Positions 44,717-54,188 of a stretch of 64,000 nt of DNA are shown here, one piece after another. The translations under genes were made by a program, and so were the position numbers. Every line of letters starts with the position of its first letter. Within the stretch, counting starts at the first letter, position 1. This stretch comes from JAUZOB01 sp963692465 (lineage in GTDB: Bacteria > Bacteroidota > Bacteroidia > Bacteroidales > Prolixibacteraceae), in assembly GCA_963692465.1 (NCBI GenBank), contig OY829943.1:3038001-3102000 (forward strand), read 5' to 3'. Under the pieces are notes generated by a model. It saw nothing but the letters and a program-made list of their open reading frames with translations. It made no database searches and had not been told where the DNA came from.

Positions 44717-46501
44717 TTAATATTTACCGTAAAGTGGTCCGAAGTTTTTACAAGCCAGGTAATCCGAGCTCTCCTTATCCATTCCGAAAGCATCCCATGC
44801 ACTGGGGCGGAAAATCTTCTCACTATCCACATTATGCATACAAACCGGAATCCTTAGCATTGAAGCCAGCGTAATCAGGTCTGCACCGATATGCCCGTAA
44901 GAAATGGCTCCATGATTAGCACCCCATTTTGACATAACCGTATAAACATCTTTAAAGGCTCCCGTTCCTGTCAGTCTTGGCGTAAACCAGGTGGTCGGCC
45001 ATGTCGGATCGGTCCGGCGATCAAGAATGGAATGGATGTTATCCGGAAGATCAACCGTCCAACCTTCAGCAATCTGCAAAACCGGTCCTAATCCTTTGAT
45101 CAGATTGACACGCGACATTGTAACGGGCATTTCTGCCTCTGTTTTGAATTGAGAGGAATATCCTCCACCTCTGAAGTATTCGTGGTTTGCCGGGCACCAT
45201 TGGGTGTGTTCAAGGCATTTGTCTGCTTCTTTCCCGGTGATTTCCCAGAAAGGTTTCATGGCAGCTTCTCCGTTGCGTTGTTGTTGTCCCGTTGCATCCA
45301 GACAAGTGGCACCGGAATTTAACAGGTGTATGATTCCATTTTGAGCTTTCCCTCCGGGGATCTTTCCGGTAACCCGTTTTATGGCTTCCGGACTCCAGTA
45401 GGTTCTTACATCTGAAAATATCTGTGCCGTATCCGAGAGTAAATGTCCGAATAACATCGCAACGCCATTCAAACTGTCATTCTCTGTTGCGAGGACATAA
45501 GGTTGCCGAATACCGGTCCAGTCGAAAGAAGAGTTTAATATGGCCTCCATAAAGTCCCCGTTCGGATAGTAATCGGTCCATTGTCGTTGTCCCTGAAATC
45601 CTGCCAGAATAGCATTGTGGCCCAATGATTCTTCTCCAAATCCCATTTCTTTTAAGCGAGGATTACCAGTCATCAGGTCTTTGGCGATGATGGCCATTTT
45701 CACAACCGTTTGCCATTCCCATTCTTTTCTTTGAGGATCGCGTTTGTTGTGGGGTTTATTGGTATCTTCTCCTTCCGGACAATTCTTTTTGGTCCATTGA
45801 AGAGCTTTTTCATATTCCTGAGGGTCGTAAATTTTCTCATCCATCCGGCGTAGTAATTCGGTCATGTCGACCGATTCGTTTCTCATACCGAGATAATTCT
45901 GAAAGAAGTCGGGATTAACAACCGATCCCGCAATACCCATGGCTGTAGAGCCGATAGATAAATACGATTTTCCCCTCATTAAGGCAAGCGCAATAGCACT
46001 TTTGGCAAAACGAAGAATTTTTTCCTGTACATCTTGTGGAATAACGGTTTCGTCGGCATCCTGAACGTCTTTACCATAGATGCCGAAAGTAGGGAGTCCT
46101 TTTTGTGAATAACCGGCCAATGCGGCAGCCAGATAAACAGCTCCGGGACGCTCGGTTCCGTTAAATCCCCATACTGCTTTAGGAATAAAAGGATTGGTAT
46201 CCATCACTTCTGTGCCGTAGCACCAACAGGGAGAGACTGTTAAGGAAGCGCCGACTCCTTCCCGTTCAAATTTATCGGCACACAGTGCTGCTTCAGCAAC
46301 CCGGCCGATCGTATGATCGGCAATGATGCATTCTACTTTTTCTCCACTGGGAAATCTTAGATTTTCTTCAATTAGGCGGGCAGCCGCGTGCGCCATATTC
46401 ATAGTCTGTTCTTCCAGAGACTCACGGACTCCTCTTTCTCTTCCGTCGATGACCGGACGAATGCCGATTTTAGGCAGTCTGCCTATTAATCTTGTTGCCA
46501 T
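44717..46501 (-). CDS. fucI: L-fucose isomerase
   Basis: Interconverts L-fucose and L-fuculose (also D-arabinose/D-ribulose) with Mn2+. The 594 residues match FucI. Characteristic segments are IGIRPVIDGRERGVRESLEEQ-type start (IGIRPVIDGR), SPCWCYGTEVMD, the catalytic Glu in YVLATENDSLNG and the Asp in QIFSDVRTYWS, plus the metal His region near MSKWGANHGAISYGHIG (HG). It is the first gene of a probable fucI-fucP-regulator operon; its promoter carries the palindrome described separately. No fuculokinase or fuculose-phosphate aldolase gene is present in the window. Confidence 0.95.
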   Translation of the reverse strand: MATRLIGRLPKIGIRPVIDGRERGVRESLEEQTMNMAHAAARLIEENLRFPSGEKVECIIADHTIGRVAEAALCADKFEREGVGASLTVSPCWCYGTEVMDTNPFIPKAVWGFNGTERPGAVYLAAALAGYSQKGLPTFGIYGKDVQDADETVIPQDVQEKILRFAKSAIALALMRGKSYLSIGSTAMGIAGSVVNPDFFQNYLGMRNESVDMTELLRRMDEKIYDPQEYEKALQWTKKNCPEGEDTNKPHNKRDPQRKEWEWQTVVKMAIIAKDLMTGNPRLKEMGFGEESLGHNAILAGFQGQRQWTDYYPNGDFMEAILNSSFDWTGIRQPYVLATENDSLNGVAMLFGHLLSDTAQIFSDVRTYWSPEAIKRVTGKIPGGKAQNGIIHLLNSGATCLDATGQQQRNGEAAMKPFWEITGKEADKCLEHTQWCPANHEYFRGGGYSSQFKTEAEMPVTMSRVNLIKGLGPVLQIAEGWTVDLPDNIHSILDRRTDPTWPTTWFTPRLTGTGAFKDVYTVMSKWGANHGAISYGHIGADLITLASMLRIPVCMHNVDSEKIFRPSAWDAFGMDKESSDYLACKNFGPLYGKY

Positions 46502-46567
46502 CTTTTTTGATTTTAGTTAGTATTTATAAGGTTTTTACAGTTGGTTTGTCCTGTACTGTGCTGTTCG

Positions 46568-46597
46568 TAAATTTAAACTATTCTTGTTTAAATCAAA
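46568..46597 (-). promoter_or_regulatory. fucI promoter with palindromic operator in the spacer
   Basis: On the minus strand, TTTG (46594-46597) and TAAATTTA (46568-46575, 7 of 8 to TAnnTTTG) are 18 bases apart. Transcription would start near 46561, about 60 bases before fucI. The spacer and box edge are filled by a perfect palindrome, ATTTAAAC-N7-GTTTAAAT (46571-46593). A repressor bound there would block both promoter boxes. The best candidate binder is the GntR/LacI-type regulator encoded downstream. Confidence 0.65.
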
Positions 46598-46684
46598 AGA
46601 TTAACCTTAAAATTTACGATCTTATTTTTGTTTTGTTGCAGAAAACAAGCAGGTAATGGTGAATTGGAGCGGGAAGGGATATGA

Positions 46685-46726
46685 CAAAAAAACAGGCTGC
46701 TTCATTTTGTTGAGGCAGCCTGTTTT
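46685..46726 (-). terminator. Terminator after the GH27 gene
   Basis: AAAACAGGCTGC (46689-46700) pairs perfectly with GCAGCCTGTTTT (46715-46726). The A run on the left gives the U tail for the minus-strand alpha-galactosidase gene. Confidence 0.9.
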
Positions 46727-46762
46727 ATAAGAATTATTTATTTTCTGAAATTATCAGATAAT

Positions 46763-48724
46763 CTATTTTACTGGTGTGAATTTAAGGAAAGCAACGCCAT
46801 GATAAGGAATTTCTACTGTTTTAGACTGATTGGTAATTCCTGTATCTTTTTGTCTCCATAGGTCACGAACCTGATATTTCCCTTTCAATTTCAGGTCACT
46901 GAGCGACACCTTCACGGTTTTTGTACTTTTAGAATTGCTCCAATTAAAAAGAGCTGTGGGATCACCACTTCCTTTTCCGTTATAGAAAACGCCCACCGCA
47001 TAAGAATGGTCATCCAACGGTCTCATCCAGATTTCAACACCATCCGCTTTTTTTACCCGACTGGCTTTTACTCCTAATGGATCCTGATTGATGGCAAGGA
47101 CCTCATCATTGCTGAGTAAGTTTAGCGTGAAAGCATCTAACTGACTCATGTCGCAACCAATCAACAACGGAGAGGCAAGTAATGACCACATGGAGATGTG
47201 TGTATATTGTTCGCTCGGGGTTAAGTGTGTATTATGTAAGCTGGGTCCCCAACCAACTTTGCCGACAACTAACATATCCGGATCATTCCAGTGACCGGGA
47301 CCGGTACATTTTGGATCTTGCGTTTGTGAGAATCCTATTCCGCTCATACTGTCCCATGAATCACCAATATCTCCGGTTGTTCTCCAGGTGTTTCCTCCAA
47401 TCTTAGCACCCCATTCCCATACATTACCCATACCATATTGACACAGGCTGAAGATAATATCCCGATTGCATTGGTCAAGCGCCTTACGCATTACGATGTA
47501 GGGCTTTTGCAACTCTTCCAGATTAGGGTTTGGAGCAATCCAGCCATAAGAACACCAGTCATATTTGATGTAATCAATTCCTAATTCAGCCCATGTTTTA
47601 GCATCCTGAACTTCATTTTGATAGCTGGCCAGGAAACCTCCGCAGGTTCTGGTTCCGGGAGAGGAGTAGATTCCCATTTTCAAACCCTGTGAATGAATAT
47701 AGGTTGTTAGCGCTTTCATATCGGGAAATTTACCGTTAGGCAACAGGATGCTGTCAGCAGTACGACTGGGAGCTTCCCATCCATCATCAATGTTGATGTA
47801 GGTCCAGCCATGTTCGATGAGTCCTTTTTGGATCATTGCATCGGCAGATGCTTTAACGCGATCCTGATTAACACTTAGTCCCCAGCAGTTCCAGCTGTTC
47901 CATCCCAGGGGAGGTGTAAGAGCCAGTAAGTCGCCTGAAACAATCTTCAGGGTACGGGTTGCTTTTCCGACTTTATTCTGAGCGGTTATTTTGATCCGAT
48001 ATTCTCCTTTAGCTGGAGTGGTACCGGTAATAATTCCTGTTTTGGAATCAATTGAAAGACCATCCGGTAAGCCGGATGCGTTAATTGTCATTGGCCTAAC
48101 TCCGGTAACCGGTACTTTAAACAGGAACGGATTACCCGGATGAGCACCGAATACTTTGGCTCCGTTGATGCGGGGGGCCGGTGAAGATGCAGGGGTAAGG
48201 ATATATGGCTTTTCGCTGATAACATTCCCTATTGCGATCGGAGTTGCTCCTGAATATACGATTTTGGCATTCAGCCAGTCGGCATGGTCGTTGTCGTTCG
48301 ATTCTCCGCTTAAAACGACCAGTCCTAATTTCTGTTTCCCATTTAAAGGAATCTGACAGGTTTTTGGGTCTTCTCCTTTTTTCATGACCCCACTACGCCA
48401 CAGCACTTTCTGATCGGCCATGACTATAAATTCGATACTTGCGTTATTGGTTGCCTCGTCATCAACACCAACCTGGGTGTTAAAGGTTGTTGCCTGCTTG
48501 TTGAGGTTTATCAGAAAAGTACTGACAGCATGAGTTCCGACTCCCCGGTTAAAAGTAGCGCCGTTGACTTTGAGTGGATTTCCGCCGACTGATTTATTTA
48601 CCTGAGGTGTTGACCACCCGCACGACATAAGTTTTAAGTTCATCTCATCGAGCCACTTCACTTTTTGTGACCATCCAGGAAGGACGATTGCCATTAGAAA
48701 GAATAAAGATAGAATCTTTTTCAT
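46763..48724 (-). CDS. Secreted alpha-galactosidase-type GH27 with NPCBM domain
   Basis: A 653-residue exported glycosidase removing terminal alpha-galactose (or alpha-N-acetylgalactosamine). The signal peptide ends in GWSQK. An NPCBM-type carbohydrate-binding domain (about 22-160; VGTHAVSTFLINL, VGVDDEATN) is followed by a putative Ig domain (about 185-262; LPDGLSIDSKTGIITGTTP). The GH27 barrel starts at LTPPLGWNSWNCWG. The nucleophile Asp is in GIDYIKYDWCSYG and the acid/base Asp is in the WRTTGDIGDSWD segment. A C-terminal beta domain ends the chain. It lies upstream of fucI but is separated by a terminator and a dedicated fucI promoter. Confidence 0.93.
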   Translation of the reverse strand: MKKILSLFFLMAIVLPGWSQKVKWLDEMNLKLMSCGWSTPQVNKSVGGNPLKVNGATFNRGVGTHAVSTFLINLNKQATTFNTQVGVDDEATNNASIEFIVMADQKVLWRSGVMKKGEDPKTCQIPLNGKQKLGLVVLSGESNDNDHADWLNAKIVYSGATPIAIGNVISEKPYILTPASSPAPRINGAKVFGAHPGNPFLFKVPVTGVRPMTINASGLPDGLSIDSKTGIITGTTPAKGEYRIKITAQNKVGKATRTLKIVSGDLLALTPPLGWNSWNCWGLSVNQDRVKASADAMIQKGLIEHGWTYINIDDGWEAPSRTADSILLPNGKFPDMKALTTYIHSQGLKMGIYSSPGTRTCGGFLASYQNEVQDAKTWAELGIDYIKYDWCSYGWIAPNPNLEELQKPYIVMRKALDQCNRDIIFSLCQYGMGNVWEWGAKIGGNTWRTTGDIGDSWDSMSGIGFSQTQDPKCTGPGHWNDPDMLVVGKVGWGPSLHNTHLTPSEQYTHISMWSLLASPLLIGCDMSQLDAFTLNLLSNDEVLAINQDPLGVKASRVKKADGVEIWMRPLDDHSYAVGVFYNGKGSGDPTALFNWSNSKSTKTVKVSLSDLKLKGKYQVRDLWRQKDTGITNQSKTVEIPYHGVAFLKFTPVK

Positions 48725-48887
48725 GTTTGTTTTTAGTTTTAATCCGCACTAAAAATACAATAAGTTGATGAAACTTGATTGCTTTTTCCCTTCGTTTTTT
48801 ATGCCTTACCGGATAGGTATTCAATGAAAGCACTTGGCTGATAGCTAATTGTGCTGTATTCCAACTGGTTGGGAATGGTAGGTATAA

Positions 48888-48927
48888 AACAAAAAGCGAG
48901 CCCAAATATTTGGGCTCGCTTTTTGTT
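48888..48927 (-). terminator. Perfect 40-base palindromic terminator
   Basis: Two 20-base arms, 48888-48907 and 48908-48927, pair completely around a GC-rich AGCGAGCCC core. It lies downstream of the TonB-type receptor gene ending at 48984, with T/A tracts built into both arm ends. Confidence 0.9.
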
Positions 48928-48983
48928 CATCTTATGTAGAAATATTTTTTCCTTTTTAAGAGAGGCGTAAATACGCTTACTCG

Positions 48984-51485
48984 CTAAAATCTACCAGGTC
49001 CGCCGCCGCCGGGTCCACCAAATCCGCCACCAGGACCGCCAAATCCGCCATGTCTTCCACCATCATCATGATTGCGAATAAAGTTTGATAAGTTGAAGTT
49101 TAGTCCGAAGGTTACAAATCGGGAAGATTGTCTGCCATAAACGGCCCTGTAATAGGTTTCCTTATTTGATATGTATCCTTTCTGAATTGTATTGGTTTTG
49201 CGACCGTCAAACACGTCGTTGATTCTTACGAAAGCAGAAATCTTCCGATTAAAGAATTGTTTCCTTATACCAAGATCTGTGGTAAAGAAACCTTCCGTCG
49301 ATCCGGTTGTCCGGTGAGTAGGTCCGAAATAGGTTGAGAACATCTGGAAGCTAATGATATCCGGAATATTAAAATTCCCATTTACTCTCATGTTCCACAT
49401 GGTCAATTTAGTATCGGTATTCAGATCTGTCGTTGACAGGTTCATGTGCGTATGATTCCAGTTGGCACTGAAACCCAGTCGGACAATCTGATTAAATCGG
49501 GCTGTAGCATTAAACTCACCTCCGTAAGAAAATCCGTTGTTTTGATTGCTGTATGAAGTGTAGGTTGTATCACCGCTCATGGTAATAGACCGACTAATCA
49601 TGTCCTTGGATATTCTTGAAAAGATAGAACTGGTAATGTTAATCACCTTTTTATCGTAGATGTATTTCAATTCGAACGAATGACTGTCTTCCGGTTTTAA
49701 ATTACTGTTCCCTACGCTAACGGCAAGCGGGTTACTTCTATTGATCAATGGATTTAACAAGTTCGGATCCGGACGGTCCATCCGGCGACTATAGATCAGG
49801 TTTAATTGACTGAACTCTGTAAATTTCTGAGTGATGAATACACTCGGATAGATATTCTTATACTTGTTGTCAACGGTGGTTGCATCATAGATTTGCGTAC
49901 CGGAATCTTTGGTCTGTTCGTACCTTGCACCTGCCTTAATACTTAATTTTTGTGTTATCGGGAAGGTCAGGATCATATAAAGAGAATGAATTGTACGGTC
50001 AAAATCAAAATCATTGAGTGTTGAGAGTCCTACCGTTGTTGCGTTTGTTGTCGGGTCAATGTTGTATGGAATATACAATAGTTTATTGTTGCTCCAGTTC
50101 GACCGTTCTCCCACTTCCAATTTTACATTATTCCAGATCATCTGCTCATAGTCTATTTTTAAGTTAGAACTATGATTTCTGGTATCATTAACAAGGAACT
50201 GATCAGTAATGGCACTGTTGTTTGTTTCATAAATGTTTTGATCTGCATCATTCCTCCCGGTATTTATACTAAATTCAGTGGTTAGTTCCCGGGTTGATGA
50301 GAATTTCTTATCAAAAGCGACAAGAAAATTGGTCCCGTTGTTGTCTGAATCGGTATGGGTTGTTCTCATTCGTTTGTTGAGAGCCTGCTGAGTAAGAAAG
50401 TATTGATAATTATATCCGATTGAATCTTTATTGACCGAATTACCAACATTGAATCCCATTTGAAAAGTCAATGTTGTGTTTTCATTGAAGAAATAATCAG
50501 TGTTGAAGCGGAAATTGTGATTGTAGGTTTTCCGGTTACTTATGGATTGTTGATTAATCTTCCGATCCAGGGTTTCGATGGTGGTAACCGTGTCTCGCTT
50601 AAAGTAAGAAAGACTGTCTTTGGTATTGCTATTGACATTGGAGGTTCTGTAATTATAAAAAGCCATTAAATTCCAGTGTCCTTTGCGGTATCCGACATTG
50701 GCTCCACCTCCGGATGCTCCGCGGGTGTTGGTGTTGGCATTGACATTGACCATGTAACCTTTAATCTTATTTTTATTCGTAATCAGGTTAATGATACCAG
50801 CCTGGCCTTCTGCTTCGTAACGTGCTGAAGGATTGGTCATCACCTCTACCTTATCCAGCATTTGAGCGGGAACCTGCTCCAGTGAACTAAACATCGAAGG
50901 ACGTCCGTCCATCAAGATTTTCACTTTATCACTTCCTCTTAACTGAACGCTCCCGTCGGAGCTTACCGTAACACTTGGAATGAGCTGTAGAAGATCAAGA
51001 GCACTTCCTCCTGCAGCAACTAAACTTTGAGATACGTTCAATGTCGTTTTATCGGCTGTTTGTTCTATCTCAGGAGGTTCGGAAGTAACGACTACCTCTT
51101 TAAGCTTCTTGCTTGATTGGGATAGCCTGAGCTTGGGAAAATTAGCTGTTAGTTTTTGAGGTGTTAATATAATCGGAGTTACAATTTTGTCCCGATACCC
51201 CATGTATTTTAATTTCAAAAAATAGACTCCGGCACGTGATACGTTTATCGTAAATCTTCCTGAGTTGTCGGTTGTTGTGCCTTGTACCATTGATGAATCC
51301 AGACTGTTGCAAAGCATAATACTTACAGCAGGGAGCGTATGTATACTGTCTGAATCAAAGACGATACCGCTGATTGTTCCTTTAATGGGAATAATGTGGT
51401 TTTTAGTTTTTTGAGTTGTGTTCTGACCAAAGGTTAACGAAGTGCAGAATAAAAGACTCAAAAAGAAGAGGAAATTTTTTTTCAT
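48984..51485 (-). CDS. TonB-dependent receptor-type outer-membrane protein, copy 1
   Basis: An 833-residue outer-membrane protein. After a signal peptide ending TFGQN comes a carboxypeptidase-regulatory-like domain (about 35-115; GTISGIVFDSDS). A plug domain (about 125-235) has VKILMDGRPSMFSS and SARYEAEGQAGIINLI, and is followed by a large beta-barrel of the OMP_b-brl family. The end is a Gly/Pro tail, GGFGGPGGGFGGPGG, which is absent from its paralogue. There is no SusD partner, so this is not a classical polysaccharide-utilisation receptor. Copy 2 lies directly upstream and is alike along its full length, including the leader DNA. I start at 51485 (MKKNFLFFLS), since the frame from 51545 reads through leader repeats. 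Confidence 0.88.
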   Translation of the reverse strand: MKKNFLFFLSLLFCTSLTFGQNTTQKTKNHIIPIKGTISGIVFDSDSIHTLPAVSIMLCNSLDSSMVQGTTTDNSGRFTINVSRAGVYFLKLKYMGYRDKIVTPIILTPQKLTANFPKLRLSQSSKKLKEVVVTSEPPEIEQTADKTTLNVSQSLVAAGGSALDLLQLIPSVTVSSDGSVQLRGSDKVKILMDGRPSMFSSLEQVPAQMLDKVEVMTNPSARYEAEGQAGIINLITNKNKIKGYMVNVNANTNTRGASGGGANVGYRKGHWNLMAFYNYRTSNVNSNTKDSLSYFKRDTVTTIETLDRKINQQSISNRKTYNHNFRFNTDYFFNENTTLTFQMGFNVGNSVNKDSIGYNYQYFLTQQALNKRMRTTHTDSDNNGTNFLVAFDKKFSSTRELTTEFSINTGRNDADQNIYETNNSAITDQFLVNDTRNHSSNLKIDYEQMIWNNVKLEVGERSNWSNNKLLYIPYNIDPTTNATTVGLSTLNDFDFDRTIHSLYMILTFPITQKLSIKAGARYEQTKDSGTQIYDATTVDNKYKNIYPSVFITQKFTEFSQLNLIYSRRMDRPDPNLLNPLINRSNPLAVSVGNSNLKPEDSHSFELKYIYDKKVINITSSIFSRISKDMISRSITMSGDTTYTSYSNQNNGFSYGGEFNATARFNQIVRLGFSANWNHTHMNLSTTDLNTDTKLTMWNMRVNGNFNIPDIISFQMFSTYFGPTHRTTGSTEGFFTTDLGIRKQFFNRKISAFVRINDVFDGRKTNTIQKGYISNKETYYRAVYGRQSSRFVTFGLNFNLSNFIRNHDDGGRHGGFGGPGGGFGGPGGGGPGRF

Positions 51486-51503
51486 TAAAATTCTTTTTTC
51501 TTC

Positions 51504-51554
51504 GATGAAATAAAAATCAATAGAGATTAGATGAAATAAAATCAATAAAGATTA
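51504..51554 (-). repeat. Two tandem copies of a 25/26-base leader repeat
   Basis: Copy A (51504-51529) and copy B (51530-51554) both start GATGAAATAAAA and end AGATTA (plus strand). They differ by one indel and one or two substitutions. They lie 18 bases upstream of the copy-1 receptor start. A third copy is in front of copy 2 at 54103-54127. Confidence 0.8.
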
Positions 51555-51649
51555 ATGGAGGTTAAAGAAAAATGATAAAAATGGAATAAAAAAATAATTT
51601 GTTATAAAAATAGGAACGCTTGTTCGATTGTTCTTTTTCGAAAATTACT

Positions 51650-54085
51650 TTATGCATTGGCCTTGCGCATAAAGGTTGAAAGGTTAATGCTCAATCCGAA
51701 GGTTACGAATCTGTACGATTGTCTACCGTATATAGCCCGATAATAAGTCTCTGCATTCGAGATGTATCCCTTTTGAATGTTATTAGTCTTACGACTGTTA
51801 AAAATATCGTTGACTCTCACAAAGGCAGTCATCTTCCGATTAAAACATTGTTTTCTTATGCCGATATCTGTAGTAAAGAAGCCCTGGGTTGAACCGGTTG
51901 TCCGATGGGTCGGTCCGAAATAATTAGAGAATATCTGAAAACCAATGATGTCGGGAAAATTAACGTTTGTATTTAGTTTCATACTCCAGGTCGTTAACCG
52001 GGTGTCTGTATTTAAATTTGTAGTTGATTGTTGCATCTGTGTGCGATTCCAGTTTGCATTGAATCCTATTCTGAAATCCTGATTGAATTTAGCAGACGCA
52101 TTAAATTCCCCTCCGTAATGAAATCCTCTGTTTTGATTAAGGTATGAAGTGATACTTGTATCTCCTTTCATCGTGATAGAATGGGAAATCATATCTCTTG
52201 AAATTCGCGAATAGATCGAACTGGAAATAAAAAACACTTCTTTGTTGTAGATATATTTTAATTCGAACGAATGAATATCTTCCGGTTTTAAGTTGGAGTT
52301 ACCAACGGTAATAGCAAGCGGGTTATTTTTATTTACCAGTGGGTTTAGTAAGCTCGGATTAGGCCGATCCATCCGGCGACTATAGATTAGATTTATTTGA
52401 TTGAAATCGTTTAGCTTTTGCGTTATAAAGACACTGGGGTAGATATTTTGATATTTATTATCAACGGTGCTACTATTCGTGGTTTGTGTTCCCGAATCAT
52501 TGGTATGTTCATAGCGTGCACCCGCTTTAACACTTAATTTCTGCGTAATAGGAAAAGTAAGGATCAGATAAAGGGAGTGTATGGTCCGGTTAAAGTCATA
52601 ATCATTAATCAATGCCGGGTTTATCGTCTGTATGCCCGTTGCCGGATCCGTGTCATACTGGGTATGCAGTTGTTTTCGGATGTTCCAGTTGGAACGTTCC
52701 CCGGCTTCAAGTTTTACCTTATTCCAGATCATTTGTTCATAGTCCATTTTGTAATTGAAACTATGATTTCGGTCGTTGTTTGTATTGAGTTGGATGATAT
52801 CATTAGAAACGTTATTCTCATAGGTTTCGTTGATATTTTGGTCCGCATTGTTTTTGCCGGTATTGAGACTAAATTCTGTTGTCAGTTCTTTAGTCGGCGA
52901 GAATTTTTTATCAAAAGCGATAAGAAAACTCATTGCGTTATTGTCAGAGGAACTAAGAGTTTTCCTCATTCTTTCCGTAATACTTTGTTCTTCGGTAAAG
53001 TATTGATAATTGTAGTTTGATGAATTTCTGCTATTTCCGGCACCGTTATTAAATCCGGCTTGAAAGGTTAGCGTTGTATTTTCGTCAAAAAAGTAATCGG
53101 TGTTGAACCGGAAATTGTGATTGTGGCTTTTTCGGTTGTTAAAGGTTTGCTGGTTAATTTTTTTGGAAATATTTTCGATTGTAGTAAGAGGGTCCCAGTT
53201 AAAGTAAGAAAGCGTGTCTTTCGTGTTTCCGTTGATATTCGACGCACTGTAGTTATAAAAAGCTTTCAGGTTCCAATGACCTTTCCGATATCCGATATTT
53301 GTTCCTCCTCCGAATGAACCCCGCGTATTGCCATTGGTATTAACGTTGAACATATAGCCTTTAATCTTATTTTTATTGGTGATCAGATTAATGATTCCGG
53401 CCTGGCCTTCTACCTCATAACGAGCAGATGGATTAGTCATTACTTCAACTTTGTCTAACATTTGAGCAGGGATCTGATCCAGAGAACTGAACATTGAAGG
53501 GCGTCCGTCCATTAATATTTTTACCTTATCACTACCTCTAAGCTGAACCGTCCCGTCAGAGTTTACATTGACATTGGGAATTAGTTGTAGCAGATCAAGA
53601 ACATTACCCCCCGCAGCGACCAGGCTTTGAGATACATTTAGCGTAGTTTTGTCTGCCGTTTCTTCAATCTCTGGCGGTTCAGCAGTTACAACGACTTCCT
53701 GAAGTTTTTTGCTGGAGTGGGACAGAACAATTTTAGAAAAATCAGCTGTTAATTTCTGAGGAGTTAACAGGATTGGAGTTACAATTTTATCCCGATATCC
53801 AATGTATCTCAGCCTTAAGAAGAATACACCTGCCCGGGATACTTTTATTGTGAATTTACCGGAATTGTTAGTCGTTATTCCTTTGACCATTGATGAATCC
53901 TGTAGATTACAAAGCATGACACTTACGGCAGTGAGAGTGTGAGTACTGTCTGAATCAAATACGGTTCCGCTGATTGTCCCTTTAATTGGAACAATGCTAC
54001 CGGAAACTTTTTGAGCAGAACTCTGTCCGAAGGATAATGTCGTACAGAATAAAACACCGAATAAAAAGAGAAAAAGAATTTTCAT
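51650..54085 (-). CDS. TonB-dependent receptor-type outer-membrane protein, copy 2
   Basis: An 811-residue paralogue of the following gene with the same domain order: signal peptide ending SFGQS, regulatory-like domain, plug (VKILMDGRPSMFSS; SARYEVEGQAGIINLI) and barrel (MDRPNPSLLNPLVN; TTDIGIRKQC). The plug is almost identical to copy 1, while the extracellular barrel loops differ most, as expected after duplication with ligand divergence. It lacks the Gly/Pro tail and ends LSTFMRKANA. The start at 54085 is chosen over 54121 for a clean signal peptide. The ligand is unknown. Confidence 0.88.
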   Translation of the reverse strand: MKILFLFLFGVLFCTTLSFGQSSAQKVSGSIVPIKGTISGTVFDSDSTHTLTAVSVMLCNLQDSSMVKGITTNNSGKFTIKVSRAGVFFLRLRYIGYRDKIVTPILLTPQKLTADFSKIVLSHSSKKLQEVVVTAEPPEIEETADKTTLNVSQSLVAAGGNVLDLLQLIPNVNVNSDGTVQLRGSDKVKILMDGRPSMFSSLDQIPAQMLDKVEVMTNPSARYEVEGQAGIINLITNKNKIKGYMFNVNTNGNTRGSFGGGTNIGYRKGHWNLKAFYNYSASNINGNTKDTLSYFNWDPLTTIENISKKINQQTFNNRKSHNHNFRFNTDYFFDENTTLTFQAGFNNGAGNSRNSSNYNYQYFTEEQSITERMRKTLSSSDNNAMSFLIAFDKKFSPTKELTTEFSLNTGKNNADQNINETYENNVSNDIIQLNTNNDRNHSFNYKMDYEQMIWNKVKLEAGERSNWNIRKQLHTQYDTDPATGIQTINPALINDYDFNRTIHSLYLILTFPITQKLSVKAGARYEHTNDSGTQTTNSSTVDNKYQNIYPSVFITQKLNDFNQINLIYSRRMDRPNPSLLNPLVNKNNPLAITVGNSNLKPEDIHSFELKYIYNKEVFFISSSIYSRISRDMISHSITMKGDTSITSYLNQNRGFHYGGEFNASAKFNQDFRIGFNANWNRTQMQQSTTNLNTDTRLTTWSMKLNTNVNFPDIIGFQIFSNYFGPTHRTTGSTQGFFTTDIGIRKQCFNRKMTAFVRVNDIFNSRKTNNIQKGYISNAETYYRAIYGRQSYRFVTFGLSINLSTFMRKANA

Positions 54086-54102
54086 TAAAATCTTTTCCCT
54101 TT

Positions 54103-54127
54103 GATGAAATAAAATTGACAAAGATTA
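54103..54127 (-). repeat. Third copy of the receptor leader repeat
   Basis: A 25-base sequence beginning GATGAAATAAAA and ending AAAGATTA matches the two copies at 51504-51554, and is at the same distance (17-18 bases) from its gene start. It supports a duplication unit that included the leader. Confidence 0.75.
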
Positions 54128-54188
54128 ATGACGAGCGAAAAAAAATAGTAAAAAACTAATTTATGGTAAAATAGAGCATGTCTAACTG

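Noticed and set aside
46566..46618. The 9-bp inverted repeats around the fucI promoter as an invertible switch
   Set aside because: The arms are short, partly explained by the palindromic -7 box, and no invertase gene is nearby.
48984..54085. The two TonB-type receptors as part of a polysaccharide utilisation locus
   Set aside because: No SusD-type gene, sensor or polysaccharide enzyme is adjacent, and the barrel type differs from SusC.
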